64,000 nucleotides of DNA from JAGQOZ01 sp041399205. GTDB lineage: Bacteria > Planctomycetota > Planctomycetia > Pirellulales > Pirellulaceae. Numbering within the stretch: the stretch's first letter is position 1; every line of letters starts with the position of its first letter. The translations under genes and the position numbers were made by a program. The stretch is from NCBI GenBank assembly GCA_041399205.1, contig JAWKTK010000005.1:62001-126000 (forward strand), read 5' to 3'. The notes beneath the pieces were generated by a model. It did not search any database. It was not told the origin of the DNA and saw only the letters and a program-made list of their open reading frames with translations. Shown here piece after piece: positions 28,754 through 37,959 of this stretch.

Positions 28754-29335
28754 TCATTTCGAAAGCGAAAGATGTTGACCGCAGTTGTCTTGTGCCAGCG
28801 TACGAGCTTCTCGCATGGGCAGGCCCAACGCATGCGCCACAAAGACTCGGTTCACTACGTTATGAGCGACCACGACAATCCGCCGCGACAGATTTGTTTC
28901 CAGCAGACTCATCAACGCCGGCACCGTGCGGTCGCGAACTTGATTCAGACTTTCACCTTGCTTGTAACCCACGGTGTCGGGAAATTCCACAAACTGGCGA
29001 TAAGCGTCCGGCTCGTTGGCTTGAATATGCTTCCAGCTACCACCTTCCCACTGTCCAACGTCGACTTCGGTAATTTCGTCCACCGTGGTTACGTCCAAGC
29101 CGTGCGGCCGAGCAATCAGTTCGGCCGTTTGACGAGCTCGACGCAGCGGACTGCTGTAAATTCGATCAATCGCAAATCCGGCTAACGCTCGCTCAGCGGA
29201 TTCGGCTTGTTCGATACCGACCGACGCCAGCGGCCCATCGATTCCTCGGCCTTGCAACACCGGCGGGTCGGCCAGATTGTTTTCCGTCGCGCCGTGTCGA
29301 ACCAAATACAAGATGCAATCCTGGTTATGAATCAT
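28754..29335 (-). CDS. Histidine phosphatase family protein (phosphoglycerate-mutase-like)
   Basis: 193 residues from the ATG at 29335, with GAAGG a few bases upstream. The catalytic LVRHGATENN is at the start, the second arginine is in YSSPLRRARQTAEL, a Glu in DVGQWEGGSW, and the second histidine in VVVAHNVVNRV. All residues of the branch are present. Substrates of such enzymes include phospho-sugars, alpha-ribazole phosphate and others; the sequence does not decide between them. It is transcribed alone on the minus strand. Confidence 0.88.
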   Translation of the reverse strand: MIHNQDCILYLVRHGATENNLADPPVLQGRGIDGPLASVGIEQAESAERALAGFAIDRIYSSPLRRARQTAELIARPHGLDVTTVDEITEVDVGQWEGGSWKHIQANEPDAYRQFVEFPDTVGYKQGESLNQVRDRTVPALMSLLETNLSRRIVVVAHNVVNRVFVAHALGLPMREARTLAQDNCGQHLSLSK

Positions 29336-29458
29336 GCCTACCTTCTGCTTCGCCAGAGTGAACCTACGATTCAGAACGCAATTGGTACTGCGTGCGAATC
29401 CTCTGCTCGATAAAACCAACAACGGCAGCAAGTCTACCGAATGACGTTCCAGCAGGCG

Positions 29459-29470
29459 AGGGCAGGGGAG
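29459..29470 (+). repeat. AGGGCAGGGGAG oligomer, copy 2
   Basis: Exact match on the plus strand, between the histidine phosphatase and the WYL-like gene. Confidence 0.8.
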
Positions 29471-29488
29471 TTTGGCAAGCCTTCGCGA

Positions 29489-29773
29489 CTAGCCCAACGG
29501 GACGGGCATCAGCACATCGTTGGCGTTTCTGAGACCAACGTTGTCGCAGCGCGAAAGATAGAATTGACGAGGCTCTTGGCGGCACAGGCACAACCCCAAG
29601 ACGCGGTCCGAATTGACAAAACGAATCGGACTGATGGTGCGTCGAGTTCGATTACCCTTTTTGTCGCAATAGTCCAATTCCACGACATACCGATCCGGAT
29701 CTCGCATCGCTTTGCTCAAATCCGCTTTCATCTTGCCAACCAAATTGGCCACTTGCTTTGTCGTTCCACGCAT
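29489..29773 (-). CDS. Small WYL-like domain protein
   Basis: 94 residues. The start at the ATG at 29773 is supported by CAGGAG 7 bases upstream; the open frame continues to 29926 but without support. The sequence RYVVELDYCDKKGNRTRRTI, SPIRFV, RVLGLCLCRQEPRQFYLSRC fits the WYL domain pattern (beta-barrel with ligand-binding Arg and Tyr/Phe). WYL domains usually sit behind a helix-turn-helix in regulators; here the domain stands alone. It may bind a nucleotide or regulate a partner. Role unknown. Confidence 0.65.
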   Translation of the reverse strand: MRGTTKQVANLVGKMKADLSKAMRDPDRYVVELDYCDKKGNRTRRTISPIRFVNSDRVLGLCLCRQEPRQFYLSRCDNVGLRNANDVLMPVPLG

Positions 29774-30154
29774 GATTTCGCTCCTGTTTTGCCTGACAAA
29801 AGCAATCATCGTCCAGGTGCGTGACAAGTTTGGTCCGGCTGCGAATTTTTTTTCTCGGCTTCGTGGATAAGATTTCCTTTGTGGGTTTCGTGCTCTTCGT
29901 GTTGTTGTCGAACCGATTTCTCGCAACTAGAAGGCTGCTTCTCTCATGCGTTGGACGACCAGCGTCTTCGCCCAATTTACAGCGAATATACAGCCCCTCG
30001 CGAGTATCTTAGCGGTGCCCACGAAAAATGCTCTTGTATTGCTATGGCTCGCAAGCCAAGATGACTCCGAGAAAATTACGATCCGATCATTCAGTTCGGC
30101 TGCTTGTCCCAAGCGTTACCCAGGCGATTCGGCACACAATACCAGTGAGTTTCT
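29774..30154. other. Intergenic stretch without a recognisable gene
   Basis: Short overlapping frames occur in this stretch but none shows a supported start, family pattern or ribosome site. No repeat or RNA was recognised. Confidence 0.4.
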
Positions 30155-30445
30155 ATGGTACTTGTATTTTATTGCGAGGATTGTTGCGTTCGTTTCGAAT
30201 CCGAACCTGACGGAACGGGCTACGAACAGGCTCTCTGCCCCCAATGCGGTGAACTGAGCATGACCGTCGAGTTCCTAAGGCTGGAACGTCGCCGAAACCA
30301 ATTCAGCCTAAGATCGTTTTTTCTGTTTCTGGCTATCGTGACATTCGTCATCGTTTTTTGTTTGCCAATATGGCACAAACATGGAGACGCTTCCGGATTG
30401 TCCATACACGGGCATCCGATCTGGGTTGGTGGTCACGACCATTAG
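30155..30445 (+). CDS. Small zinc-ribbon membrane protein
   Basis: 96 residues: FYCEDCCVRFESEP and CPQCGEL form a zinc ribbon, a charged stretch follows, then one transmembrane helix (FFLFLAIVTFVIVFCLPIW) and a His/Gly-rich end. The cysteine spacing and tail helix support a real gene. No function can be assigned. It has the same plan as the 19108-19380 product but no close sequence similarity. Confidence 0.6.
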   Translation: MVLVFYCEDCCVRFESEPDGTGYEQALCPQCGELSMTVEFLRLERRRNQFSLRSFFLFLAIVTFVIVFCLPIWHKHGDASGLSIHGHPIWVGGHDH

Positions 30446-30732
30446 AAATCTTTTGATCATGAGCTCTCTGGCGATGAATTTGATCTATCCAGGTTGATAA
30501 AGAGATAAGCTTCAATGAGTTTTTCGCTATCTACTTGAACGGTGGACTCGATGGACGATGCGTTTGCTATTTATTCCCCGTAGCCCCGAGCAAAGCCGTT
30601 AGGTCTCCGCTGACGAATCGGTTTCCGGGCATGAAGCCACACGGCTGCTGGTCACAAAATCAGGTGACCAAATGACGGCGGCTTTGCCACTCGAACTATG
30701 GCGGCATACGCTTCGAATGGAAACCATTTATG

Positions 30733-30768
30733 AAAAAAGGCGAATCAGCCCTAACAGCCGATTCGCCT
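30733..30768 (-). terminator. Intrinsic terminator for the LamG/PEP-CTERM gene (minus strand)
   Basis: Stem AGGCGAATC pairs with GATTCGCCT, extended by GC pairs past one mismatch, and is followed on the minus strand by TTTTTT. It lies about 36 bases after the stop of the gene at 30804. The rest of 30446-30803 has no gene. Confidence 0.85.
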
Positions 30769-30803
30769 ACTCGAATTCCATCTTGGTTAATGACGAGGCA
30801 AAC

Positions 30804-32051
30804 TTATTTTCGGCGAATTCGCGCCAAGCCTAGCAAGCCGATCAGCACCAGCGACATGGTGGAAGGTTCAGGCACAGCACTCACAGCACCTCGAGGACCT
30901 AGTTCGAAACCACCGTCGGTGAACGCGGCAACAAAGTCACCCGAATTGAATCGGCCGTCGCCATTCCAGTCACCGTCCTGCCAGTTAGCGACCACGTCTT
31001 GTTCGAATTTACCAGCGGTAAAGACTTGAACAAAGTCACCACTGTTGAATTCGCCGTCCACGTTGGCGTCACCAATCCAGCTGTTCTTCAGATCCTTGAT
31101 CCAATTGGTAACGTCGGCCGTATTCACCAAGCTGTCGTTGGTTATGTCAAATGACGCATTGTTGGTACCGGCGGCCGATTCCACGGTCAACGCGTTGATG
31201 TCGGCTACGTCCAAAACACCGTTGCCGTCAAAGTCGCCCAAGACACCGGTGTTGGTCAACCATTTGGAAAGATCGCCCGACATGACGGTCAGGATGTCGT
31301 CTTCCGTCAAGGCTTCATTCCAAACGGCAACTTCGTCAATCCAACCTTGGAAGAATTTTTCCAGGTCGCCCGACGCCGCATCGGCACCAACGCCAATATA
31401 GGCTGGCAGCTGCGAAGTCCCCGATAGGTCGTAGCCGTCCGGTACGTCCAGATTTTCGGCCGCGAATTCTCCGTCAATGTAAACTCGCAGCTCCGTACCT
31501 TCTCGCTGGCCAACCACGTGATGCCATTCGCCATCATCAATCAGGAAATCACCCAGTGGAGCTTGTGCCTGACGCTTGTCGGTATCATCATCCGTGGTCA
31601 AAACAATCGCTTGTCCACCGTTTTCCAAGTAGCCAAGCACATAGCGGACACCGCCGCCATTGTCGCCACCGTTGCTAAAGATGTTACCTCGCTGAGTAAG
31701 GAACTCCGGGACTCGCATCCATGCTGCTACTGTCCAGTCATTATCAGAAAAATTCAAGATGTCGGGATTGCCAAGATCGACGTAACCCGCGTTTCCTTCG
31801 GCAATAATTTCGTCTTGAGAAACACCGCCAAACTCTTCGACAAAAGTCTTGTTCAATAGAATCGCCTGGCCTCCTAAGCCACCGGCCGTATCATCCGCAA
31901 ACGCCGTGTCACCGACAATTTCTCCGTGATTCCCGTTTCCCGACGCATCATTCGCGTCGCCGTCTAAGGGCCAGTAACCCACCAAATCCGCCCGCACGGC
32001 ATTTCCCAATGCCATGAACAATACGCAAGAAAAAACCAAGCTTCGCTTCAT
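30804..32051 (-). CDS. LamG-domain secreted protein with dockerin-like module and PEP-CTERM tail
   Basis: The start at the ATG at 32051 has GGAGG 5 bases upstream and begins a signal peptide (LVFSCVLFMALGNAVRA). Residues about 20-240 form a LamG/concanavalin-like lectin domain (LVGYWPLDGDANDASGNGNH, WTVAAWMRVPEF, DGEWHHVVGQREGTELRVYI, GWIDEVAVWNEAL). A four-loop dockerin-like module follows (GDFDGNGVLDVADINAL, DITNDSLVNTADVTNW, GDANVDGEFNSGDFVQVF, GDWNGDGRFNSGDFVAAF). The end is AVPEPSTMS, a hydrophobic segment and RIRRK. This is the only intact gene with the full long architecture in the window and the best reference for the others. Confidence 0.9.
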   Translation of the reverse strand: MKRSLVFSCVLFMALGNAVRADLVGYWPLDGDANDASGNGNHGEIVGDTAFADDTAGGLGGQAILLNKTFVEEFGGVSQDEIIAEGNAGYVDLGNPDILNFSDNDWTVAAWMRVPEFLTQRGNIFSNGGDNGGGVRYVLGYLENGGQAIVLTTDDDTDKRQAQAPLGDFLIDDGEWHHVVGQREGTELRVYIDGEFAAENLDVPDGYDLSGTSQLPAYIGVGADAASGDLEKFFQGWIDEVAVWNEALTEDDILTVMSGDLSKWLTNTGVLGDFDGNGVLDVADINALTVESAAGTNNASFDITNDSLVNTADVTNWIKDLKNSWIGDANVDGEFNSGDFVQVFTAGKFEQDVVANWQDGDWNGDGRFNSGDFVAAFTDGGFELGPRGAVSAVPEPSTMSLVLIGLLGLARIRRK

Positions 32052-32235
32052 CGTAGCCTCCAAAAATTTAAGCAAGTTTGACCAACATAGCCTCTCCGCT
32101 GTTCCCAAACTTGTTGCCTCTTTCGGCGAGTTTAATCCATTCTGGCACGCAAATCAAAATTAGCGGGCACAAAACCCGTGCAAGCACAACCAGCACACCA
32201 CTTTTCGCCCAAAATCGCTTGTTTTATAACATGGT

Positions 32236-32961
32236 TTGGCGATGGCCATCACAAAAATCTGCTTTTGCTTAACAGACTCGAGTATTAACTTGTCCAGAAT
32301 TTTTATCTCGCTCACCGTGGTAGCTGTCGGCCTGTTGGCGGCGGCGATCTTCTTGGGACTGAACGTGGGCGAATACAATGAACAGTATCAGGAATTCGTT
32401 TCCGTAACCAAGGAACTTCGCAGCTTGCAGCGTAAGCGACAGATGGATTCGCCCGAAGCCGCCGCATGGCTAGACAAATCCGCTGCGTTGAAAGACCAAC
32501 TACAGCCATTAAGGAAAAAGGCCAAACTGCACATGATGGTAGGTCTGCTGGCCGGCTTGGTGTCACTGTTGGTAAACAGTATTGCCATCACTTATTTCAT
32601 TGGCACCAATCGCTGGTGCAAAGAAGTGGTTGGTGCCTACCACTTGGATACCGGCTACATATTGCAAACCAACCGATTGAAACGGCTCACGTTCCCTTGG
32701 GCTTTGCTGGGCATGCTGACCATTTTGGTGATTGCCGCATTAGGCGCATCTTCGGACCCTGGCACGCTGTCACCCACCACCGCCACCTGGGTTCCTCGCC
32801 ATTTTTGGGCGGCCATGTTGGGTGTTTCGTTCATTGCTATTTCGTTCATGATTCAGGTCACAAATATCTCGGCGAACAGTGAATTGGTCGACAAGATTGT
32901 GGACGAAGTTCGTCAAGCGCGAATCGCACGAGGCCTTTCGGTCGACGAAAATCCAGCGTAG
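32236..32961 (+). CDS. Membrane protein of unknown function
   Basis: 241 residues with about four membrane segments (RIFISLTVVAVGLLAAAIFL; MVGLLAGLVSLLVNSIAITY; FPWALLGMLTILVIAALGA; FWAAMLGVSFIAISFMIQV). A coiled, charged loop (ELRSLQRKRQMDSPEAAAWL) lies between the first two. The C-terminus is cytoplasmic and charged (LVDKIVDEVRQARIARG). The family is not recognised. The gene ends 34 bases before dtd and may be cotranscribed with it. The start is uncertain; ATG at 32236 or 32242. Confidence 0.65.
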   Translation: MAMAITKICFCLTDSSINLSRIFISLTVVAVGLLAAAIFLGLNVGEYNEQYQEFVSVTKELRSLQRKRQMDSPEAAAWLDKSAALKDQLQPLRKKAKLHMMVGLLAGLVSLLVNSIAITYFIGTNRWCKEVVGAYHLDTGYILQTNRLKRLTFPWALLGMLTILVIAALGASSDPGTLSPTTATWVPRHFWAAMLGVSFIAISFMIQVTNISANSELVDKIVDEVRQARIARGLSVDENPA

Positions 32962-32995
32962 CACAACACGCGTTCCTATCTTCAAGAAACGTATC

Positions 32996-33448
32996 ATGCG
33001 AATCTGCGTTCAACGAGTCAGCCGCGCCAGCGTCACGGTCGATGGCCAAGTGGTTGGCGAGATCGGAACGGGCTTGCTGGTGCTGGTCGGGGTGGCACCG
33101 GACGATTCCGCAACCGACGTGCAATACCTGGCCGAAAAGATTTGGGGGCTTCGTATCTTTGAAGACGAAGACGGCAAGATGAACCGATCCGTGCAAGACG
33201 TGGACGGCGGAATTTTGGTGGTCAGCCAATTCACGTTGTATGGCGATATTCGCAAGGAAGAAGGCCGAAGCTTCACCCGTCACGCCGATCCCGAATTCGC
33301 CAAACAACAATACGAAAAACTGGTCCAGCACCTACGCACGCTGGGCCCATCCAATGTCCAAACCGGACAATTCCGAGCACACATGGAAGTGGCTTTAGTC
33401 AACGACGGCCCCGTAACCTTGCTGCTGGATAGCACCAAGCTGTTTTGA
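32996..33448 (+). CDS. dtd: D-aminoacyl-tRNA deacylase
   Basis: Removes D-amino acids (and glycine from tRNA-Ala) from mischarged tRNAs. 150 residues, the normal length. The sequence opens MRICVQRVSRASVTVDGQVV, contains GTGLLVLVGVAP, the catalytic SQFTLYGDI and the signature NDGPVT near the end. The frame is open to 32879, but the ATG at 32996 gives the conserved N-terminus. It converges on the broken gene at 33464. Confidence 0.95.
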   Translation: MRICVQRVSRASVTVDGQVVGEIGTGLLVLVGVAPDDSATDVQYLAEKIWGLRIFEDEDGKMNRSVQDVDGGILVVSQFTLYGDIRKEEGRSFTRHADPEFAKQQYEKLVQHLRTLGPSNVQTGQFRAHMEVALVNDGPVTLLLDSTKLF

Positions 33449-33463
33449 TTTGCAGCGAAAATG

Positions 33464-34149
33464 CTAGCCCAGCGGCGACCAACCCAAATATTATCTTTCC
33501 ACATCGCAACAGTTTGATCGACGTCGATGTGTTGTTTTTCAATGTCTTGCCACCTGGCAATGATGCCAGGTTCCAATTCCGTGGCAATCCGATCCCCTAG
33601 TGCTTGCAAACGTCCAACCGACATCGGGCTGTTGGGGTTCACGAAGTTGGCTTGAATTCGGACCGCGACCTCCAAGCCCGGAATTCTTCAGACAACAGCA
33701 GTCGCGTAAAGATGCTCTAGCCGACGGTCCAAAAGCGCAACGGGAAGGTCCAAAATCATCGACGTGCAAGGGCCAGGCGATCGGCAGAGCAGGGAGTGGT
33801 TACCACTGAAACCGGTCGGTGGTATTCGGCGAACTGGTGTTTTGCCGTTCGTCGAAGGATCGGAATGGAAGGGACTTAGTTCGTTTAGGTCACGAGTCCA
33901 GAATTCGTCTTGGTTCGAATCGGTTTCTTTTTCAGCTGCGGCTGGCTGCGAAGATCCCGGTGGAACGCAAGTCTTGGTTGCCTTCGGATGGGTTTTCTGT
34001 CGGCGAATCACTCGAATTCGGAAACACCAGATTTCGCACAATTTGGTGAATGGTCAGCCGGTTACCGTTGCCGGGAAACAGCATCGAGTCTCGCGACGTC
34101 AGAAACAAACCGGCGAACAGCAAACCGTACGTCACAGTGTTGGCTAGCA
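33464..34149 (-). pseudogene. Degraded coding region, downstream part of the YdjM-like gene or a separate gene
   Basis: Three frames carry coherent pieces on the minus strand. First, ANTVTYGLLFAGLFLTSRDS and a membrane-like stretch (34150-34050). Then ETDSNQDEFWTRDLNELSPF to LDRRLEHLYATAVV, ending in a TGA at 33688-33690. Then, in the same frame, LEVAVRIQANFVNPNSPM and SVGRLQALGDRIATELEPGI to DNIWVG, and in a shifted frame SPLG with a TAG at 33464. The pieces could be one C-terminal extension or one separate protein. No function can be given. Confidence 0.4.
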
Positions 34150-34710
34150 CTAGGACCAAAAATCTTCGAAAGCGCCCGTCCCCAGCGACTTTTTCACGCG
34201 CACTCGTCCACGTCCGACCTGGACGGAATACATTTCATCCAGCACCAGATGCGTCACGTAGCCTAACATCACCGCGCTGACTTTGTAGGAAACGGACTCG
34301 GTTGTCTTCACAGGAACAAACCAGCGACGTGGCCAAGCCCGCAATGATGGCGGCCGGCAAGCTATGCCACATACCTCGATGCACCGTGATGCGTCGCAGT
34401 AATTCGCCCAAGCCAAACCAGATAATAATGTACAGACATCCACCTGCCAGTAGCATCGACTGATGTAAAACGCCCAGCTCCTCAAATGATCTAGCAGCAA
34501 CAGCGGCGAGACGGCGGCGGCAAACCCGTGATTTCTCGGACCGTTTGTCCCGAATCACACTATCGGCATCGGGCAAGATGCAGCCACTGCACAGCCCGCC
34601 CGCCACCATGCAGACAGGCCAAGACAATTGAAATTGCCAAAGGCCCAACGCACCGTAGCCCATGCCAATCATGGTGCTGGTCGAAATATGCGTCTTGAAG
34701 TCACGGCCAC
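34150..34710 (-). pseudogene. YdjM/DUF457-like membrane-bound metal-dependent hydrolase, frameshifted
   Basis: Pieces in two or three frames: DFKTHISTSTMIGMGYGALG near the start, a membrane segment (WPVCMVAGGLCSGCILPDAD), ELGVLHQSMLLAGGCLYIII, HRGMWHSLPAAIIAGLATSL, and, after a shift near 34300, YKVSAVMLGYVTHLVLDEMY. The histidines and aspartates (KTH, PDAD, HRGMWH, THLVLDE) are those of the YdjM family, inner-membrane proteins with a predicted metal site. The start is damaged: a GTG at about 34710 with two extra bases before the conserved DFKTH. Confidence 0.6.
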
Positions 34711-34775
34711 CAGCAACCCCTGTTAAACGGCTTCGAGTTCCAAAATTGGCGTAGACGACATTCAGCCCAAATTCG

Positions 34776-35455
34776 CTACGCATAGCTTCTGCAGCGACGT
34801 CGCAGGAAAAACGCTTGCCCAACATGCTTGTCGCGGCACAGCCAAGGTTCGGGAACTTCGGCCACTTTTTCTCGGCCAGCAAACACGATTTCCCGGAAAA
34901 GCCAACCAGGTCTAAGTCGCCGAAATTGTGCTCAAAATCACATCAATGAAGCGGACGCATTCGCCGAATGGACAAAAATAATAAGGTTTTGATCAAATCC
35001 CCGTTGCCCATACTGACTCCGCCCGTGAGTCCGCCGACGACATTGCCATCTTCGTCGCGGAATACAAATTCGACGTCGGATACGCCAACGTCCAAGTTCT
35101 GAGCATCATTGAATTGCCACAGCAGATTTCGTGGATGTTGAATTGGCCACCGAGATCAAATTGCACGGTCGCGGGATCATCATCTGCAAACGGCACCGAC
35201 AGCATACTGTCCGTGTCGTTCGCGATGCATTGCGAACAGGGGCTGGAATTGGTCAGCCAGTACCGTCGTAGGATTGCGAACCTAATTTAACCAGCCCGGC
35301 ATCTGTCACCAGCAAGCCGATACAGGCCGAATGGTCTGATACGGTCCGACCTCGTAATCCGTAATCACACCTGCGTGAAGAGTTGCCGGCGCTGCTGAGA
35401 ATATGCAAACCAACAGAAATGTGCGACAGAACGATGTTCCAAATCCAACTTTCAT
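34776..35455 (-). pseudogene. PEP-CTERM secreted protein, broken by several frameshifts
   Basis: From the ATG at 35455 a signal peptide is clear (CRTFLLVCIFSAAPATLHA). It continues VITDYEVGPYQTIRPVSA, then in other frames LLVTDAGLVKLGSQSYDGTG, then SMLSVPFADDDPATVQFDLG, then AQNLDVGVSDVEFVFRDEDG and VVGGLTGGVSMGNGDLIKTL. The end contains EVPEP and LRRRCRSYA with a TAG at 34776, that is, a PEP-CTERM tail with an indel inside its hydrophobic part. At least four indels. No dockerin-like module is visible in this one. Confidence 0.6.
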
Positions 35456-35903
35456 TGACGTAACCTCCGTGTCCCTGGAACCGCAAACCGGTTCGTGTTT
35501 GTTTCGGGTTGAACTTATCACCGTACGCCGTCGAGTTTGATGTTTGTGCAAAAACCCGTTATGCAACCATCTCAAAACTCGCGGCGAGACGTATAAGCAT
35601 GTCTTCGTGGAACCCGACTGACAGCTCCGCTGTCATTGATACGCCTTCAATGCTACTGCATGCACACCATTTGCTCCAAGTGCAGTTTTTCGAAAGTTCG
35701 TTTTCCTGCCGGTCAATGGGCGCTGCAGGAATCATCGTCAAATCAGCAAAACTCTCAAGAACAGAAAACTTCTATTTTTGACTTTCACAACATTTATTCG
35801 TTAGAAACGAACACAATGATGTTTGGCCAAATTCACTGAATTGCTATACTTCGCCGCTCTTAGGCCGTTTGACACAGACATTACCGAACAAGGCAGAAAC
35901 GCA
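35456..35903. other. Divergent intergenic region
   Basis: About 450 bases between the broken PEP-CTERM gene (minus) and the CvpA-like gene (plus). Short frames here have no support. I see no repeat, RNA or clear promoter boxes. Confidence 0.4.
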
Positions 35904-36617
35904 ATGCAGGTCTACGACATCATCATGCTAGTTGTGCTGTTAGCGGCAGCATTCTTAGGATACCGCAAGGGTCTGGTATGGCAGATTGCATCACTGTCCG
36001 CCATTTTTGTCAGTTACTTTGTGGCGGTTAATTTTCGCGACGTCGTGGCGCAGAAGATTGATGCCGAAGCGCCGTGGAATACGTTCTTGGCCATGTTGGT
36101 GCTGTATGTGGGGACATCGTTTGCCATTTGGATTGTGTTTCAATTGATCCGAGGAGCGATTGACCAGGCGAAACTCAAGGACTTTGACCGGCAATTGGGC
36201 GCTTTGCTGGGCCTGGTGAAAGGCGCGGTTCTTTGTTTGGTGATTACGTTTTTTGCTGTCACATTGTTAGGGGAAGGGCAGCAACGACAAATTGTCGAAT
36301 CGAAGTCGGGTTATTACATCGCCAAGTTTTTGGACCAAGCCGACGCAATCATGCCGACCGAATTGAGCAAAGTGTTGGGGCCGTATCTGGAGCGACTGGA
36401 TCAAGGACTGGAAGGCGCCGGGCCATCATTGCCCAACACGGATCTGTTCCCCGAACTCGATCCGAACCAAGACTATCCCTGGACAACTTCTCGTCCCGAA
36501 TCAACCGAACCGCCAGCGAATTCAAACACGCAACCAGACGCATTTGACTGGGGCGTGGAGTACCGAGCCGCCGGCGACGATCCGTTCTATACAGGGACCA
36601 ATCCGGAACGTCGCTGA
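35904..36617 (+). CDS. CvpA family membrane protein
   Basis: 237 residues from the ATG at 35904. The N-terminus matches CvpA: YDIIMLVVLLAAAFLGYRKG, then LVWQIASLSAIFVSYFVAV, a third segment (FLAMLVLYVGTSFAIWIVF) and a fourth (LGALLGLVKGAVLCLVITFF) with FDRQLGALLGLVKG as the family signature. The C-terminal 70 residues are soluble, Pro/Asp-rich and vary in the family. CvpA was found through colicin V production and affects envelope stress; its molecular role is not settled. A terminator follows at 36714. Confidence 0.85.
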   Translation: MQVYDIIMLVVLLAAAFLGYRKGLVWQIASLSAIFVSYFVAVNFRDVVAQKIDAEAPWNTFLAMLVLYVGTSFAIWIVFQLIRGAIDQAKLKDFDRQLGALLGLVKGAVLCLVITFFAVTLLGEGQQRQIVESKSGYYIAKFLDQADAIMPTELSKVLGPYLERLDQGLEGAGPSLPNTDLFPELDPNQDYPWTTSRPESTEPPANSNTQPDAFDWGVEYRAAGDDPFYTGTNPERR

Positions 36618-36713
36618 CTGACAGCGGAAAATGGAAAACCCTGGGTTTCCTGGGAAAAACGCACCCAAAACCGAACATAAAAAACATTATCGGACGTTGA
36701 ATAGAGGGTCCCA

Positions 36714-36744
36714 AACCGGCCAATTTCGGCCGGTTATTCTTTTA
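36714..36744 (+). terminator. Intrinsic terminator after the CvpA-like gene
   Basis: Perfect 8-bp stem AACCGGCC with GGCCGGTT, 6-base loop, followed by ATTCTTTTATT. Confidence 0.8.
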
Positions 36745-36780
36745 TTCGACATGCTTCGTCCGTTGCCAGTGGCAGCAATA

Positions 36781-36906
36781 TCGATGTTCAATTCCCGTCG
36801 CGATTTCGCGGTCGGGCCCAAGACAGTTCCGATATTCCATTCGCGTCGCGATTTCGCGGAGATGTTTCTCGTTCGGACCCTCGCTAACGCGTCGGGCTAA
36901 GAAGTT
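36781..36906. repeat. Tandem GTCGCGATTTCGCGG units and one dispersed repeat copy
   Basis: Two copies of a unit of about 31 bases (GTTCAATTCCCGTCGCG... at about 36784 and ATTCCATTCGCGTCGCG... at about 36832) lie 48 bases apart, each ending GTCGCGATTTCGCGG. They are followed by CCCTCGCTAACGCGTCGGGC (about 36878-36897), a variant inverted copy of the dispersed repeat. The whole gap 36618-36957 lacks a gene. Confidence 0.65.
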
Positions 36907-36957
36907 CTGCCGGAAGCCATTCGTAACTTCAAAAAGCGTGAGCGAGCGGATTCCGTC

Positions 36958-37926
36958 TTAACTTGCCGCGTTCTCCAAGAAGACGCCCATGCGTCGAAAT
37001 TTTTCGTAGCGTTGCTGAATCAGTTCTGGTTCGGGCACGGATTCCAATTCGCGGAGCGAACGCAGCAAGAAAACTTTTAAGCGATTGGCCATCTGATGAT
37101 GATCTCGATGCGCGCCGCCCAGCGGTTCGTCAATCACGTCATCGACAATGCCGAATTCGCGCAAATGCGATGACGTGAACCGTAAAGCTTCCGCGGCCTT
37201 TTCGGCGTATTCGTGACTCTTCCAAAGAATGCCCGCACAACCTTCCGGACTGATCACGGAATAGTACGCGTACTGCAACATGGCGACTCGATCGCCAACG
37301 CCAATTCCCAGCGCGCCGCCGCTGCCACCTTCGCCGATGACCACGCAGATGATGGGCGTACCGAGCCGAGACATTTCGAACATGTTTTCGGCAATCGCCT
37401 GCGCTTGACCTCGTTCTTCCGCGCCCAGTCCCGGATACGCACCAGGCGTATCGATAAAGCAAATGATGGGCAATTTGAACTTGGCTGCCATTTTCATCTT
37501 GGCCATCGCTTTGCGATAACCTTCCGGATGTGCGCAACCAAAGTAGCAGGCAGTTCGTTCCTTGGTGGTGCGACCTTTGCGATGCCCAACCACCAAGACC
37601 TTAAAGCGATCTAATTTGGCAAATCCGGACAAGATGGCTGGATCGTCACCAAAGAGTCGATCCCCGTGCAGTTCGACAAACTCGTCGAACATCAGCGAAA
37701 CGTAATCCGAAGTTTGCGGACGGTCTTTATGCCGAGCGACTCGGACGGTTTGCCACGGTGTGAGCTGTTGGTAGATTTTCCGAGTTGTTTCGGCGATTTC
37801 GTGGCGTAGCCGAATCGATTCTTCTTCGTCCGCTCGATTCTTGGACGGATCCAGCTTGGCCAATTTTGCCTGCAAATCATAAATGGGCTGCTCAAATTCA
37901 AAGCCCGGACTCGCCATTGTGTCCAT
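36958..37926 (-). CDS. accA: Acetyl-CoA carboxylase carboxyltransferase subunit alpha
   Basis: Transfers carboxyl from biotin to acetyl-CoA with AccD to make malonyl-CoA for fatty acid synthesis. The match is clear along its length: FEQPIYDLQAKLAKL, PWQTVRVARHKDRPQTSDYV, FVELHGDRLFGDDPAILSGF, ERTACYFGCAHPEGYRKAMA, FIDTPGAYPGLGAEERGQAQ, IGEGGSGGALGIGVGDRVAM, SVISPEGCAGILWK. About 322 residues. The ATG at 37926 has AAGGA 8 bases upstream; the TTG at 37941 is not needed. It lies 34 bases downstream of the kinase gene and is probably cotranscribed with it. No accD is visible here. Confidence 0.97.
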   Translation of the reverse strand: MDTMASPGFEFEQPIYDLQAKLAKLDPSKNRADEEESIRLRHEIAETTRKIYQQLTPWQTVRVARHKDRPQTSDYVSLMFDEFVELHGDRLFGDDPAILSGFAKLDRFKVLVVGHRKGRTTKERTACYFGCAHPEGYRKAMAKMKMAAKFKLPIICFIDTPGAYPGLGAEERGQAQAIAENMFEMSRLGTPIICVVIGEGGSGGALGIGVGDRVAMLQYAYYSVISPEGCAGILWKSHEYAEKAAEALRFTSSHLREFGIVDDVIDEPLGGAHRDHHQMANRLKVFLLRSLRELESVPEPELIQQRYEKFRRMGVFLENAAS

Positions 37927-37959
37927 CCTAGTTTCCTTCAATCATCAAATGCAACAACA

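Noticed and set aside
29946..30257. 103-residue plus-strand frame
   Set aside because: Overlaps the zinc-ribbon gene, no ribosome site, unnatural composition.
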